A stretch of 16,096 nucleotides of DNA from DATKEG01 sp035544515 (GTDB taxonomy: Bacteria; Acidobacteriota; Vicinamibacteria; Fen-336). The position numbers and the translations under genes were made by a program. Of this stretch, positions 15,960 through 16,096 are shown piece after piece (within the stretch, counting starts at the first letter, position 1; the number at the start of each line of letters is the position of its first letter). Under the pieces are notes generated by a model. It ran no database searches. It was not told the origin of the DNA and saw only the letters and a program-made list of their open reading frames with translations. The stretch lies in the NCBI GenBank assembly GCA_035544515.1, contig DATKEG010000063.1:1-16096 (forward strand), in the 5' to 3' direction.

Positions 15960-16096
15960 GACGCCGCGCCGCCGTCCTCGCGCTGGGGGCCGCGCTCTGG
16001 GCCGGCTGCCACAAGGAGCCGGTGGCCTCCGCCGCCTCCGTGGAGGTGCGCGCATTCCTGGACCACGCGGAGTGGTCGCGGCTGCTGCGCACGTAC
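15956..16096 (+). CDS. Lipoprotein, N-terminal part, probable DUF547 family (3' end outside window)
   Basis: 47 residues are visible. Residues 1-18 form a signal peptide with a lipobox-like LWAGC (C18), followed by HKEP. The mature start FLDHAEWSRLLRTY resembles the opening of DUF547 domains, where a DHxxWxxLLxxYV pattern precedes a beta strand. The ATG overlaps the TVP38 stop (ATGA), so it is the third gene of the operon. DUF547 proteins are exported and have a papain/transglutaminase-like fold by prediction, with unknown function. The assignment rests on about 15 residues and the gene context, so it is tentative. Confidence 0.6.
   Translation, partial: MRRRAAVLALGAALWAGCHKEPVASAASVEVRAFLDHAEWSRLLRTY

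Overview
This is a GC-rich stretch of a bacterial chromosome, coding on both strands, with 15 protein genes. There is no rRNA, tRNA, CRISPR array, insertion sequence or phage gene. Lipoprotein-type signal sequences and a GspE/PilB-family motor ATPase point to a diderm (Gram-negative) organism. The very high GC content, GTG/TTG starts, a DUF885 peptidase, a DUF6265 protein and an FG-GAP-like repeat lipoprotein would suit a high-GC Acidobacteriota- or Myxococcota-like lineage, but I cannot fix the phylum by eye.

Left part (1-3900). The C-terminal third of the chromosome condensin SMC is followed at once by a two-gene potassium uptake system: the KtrB/TrkH-type channel subunit and the KtrA-type single-RCK regulatory subunit. 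Next comes a good promoter-like sequence with a roughly 100-nt leader and a 105-aa helical protein of unknown function. Its 3' end is overlapped from the opposite strand by a 54-aa protein with a CxxC zinc-knuckle-like motif.

Centre (3900-8360). A DUF885 metallopeptidase-like protein on the minus strand is divergent from an exported protein made of five 47-residue DWDGNG repeats. That gene is followed by a complete GspE/PilB-family ATPase with no other secretion or pilus gene beside it.

Right-centre (8500-12045). Three genes of unknown function overlap by GTGA start/stop junctions and form one compact operon, preceded by a sigma-54-like -24/-12 element. A SAM-dependent methyltransferase and a ROK-family fructokinase very like E. 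coli Mak follow.

Right end (12055-16096). On the minus strand, an MFS transporter is coupled by TGATG to an exported DUF6265 protein. Divergent from them is an overlapping operon: a MerA-like flavin disulfide reductase, a TVP38/TMEM64 membrane protein and the start of a lipoprotein that looks like the DUF547 family. The overlaps suggest a membrane-associated redox function.

The items most worth following are the three-gene unknown operon with its possible sigma-54 promoter, the 54-aa antisense-overlapping CxxC protein, the MerA-like/TVP38/lipoprotein operon, and a recurring TANNNT box 6-9 nt before start codons that lack a Shine-Dalgarno sequence, which suggests leaderless transcripts.
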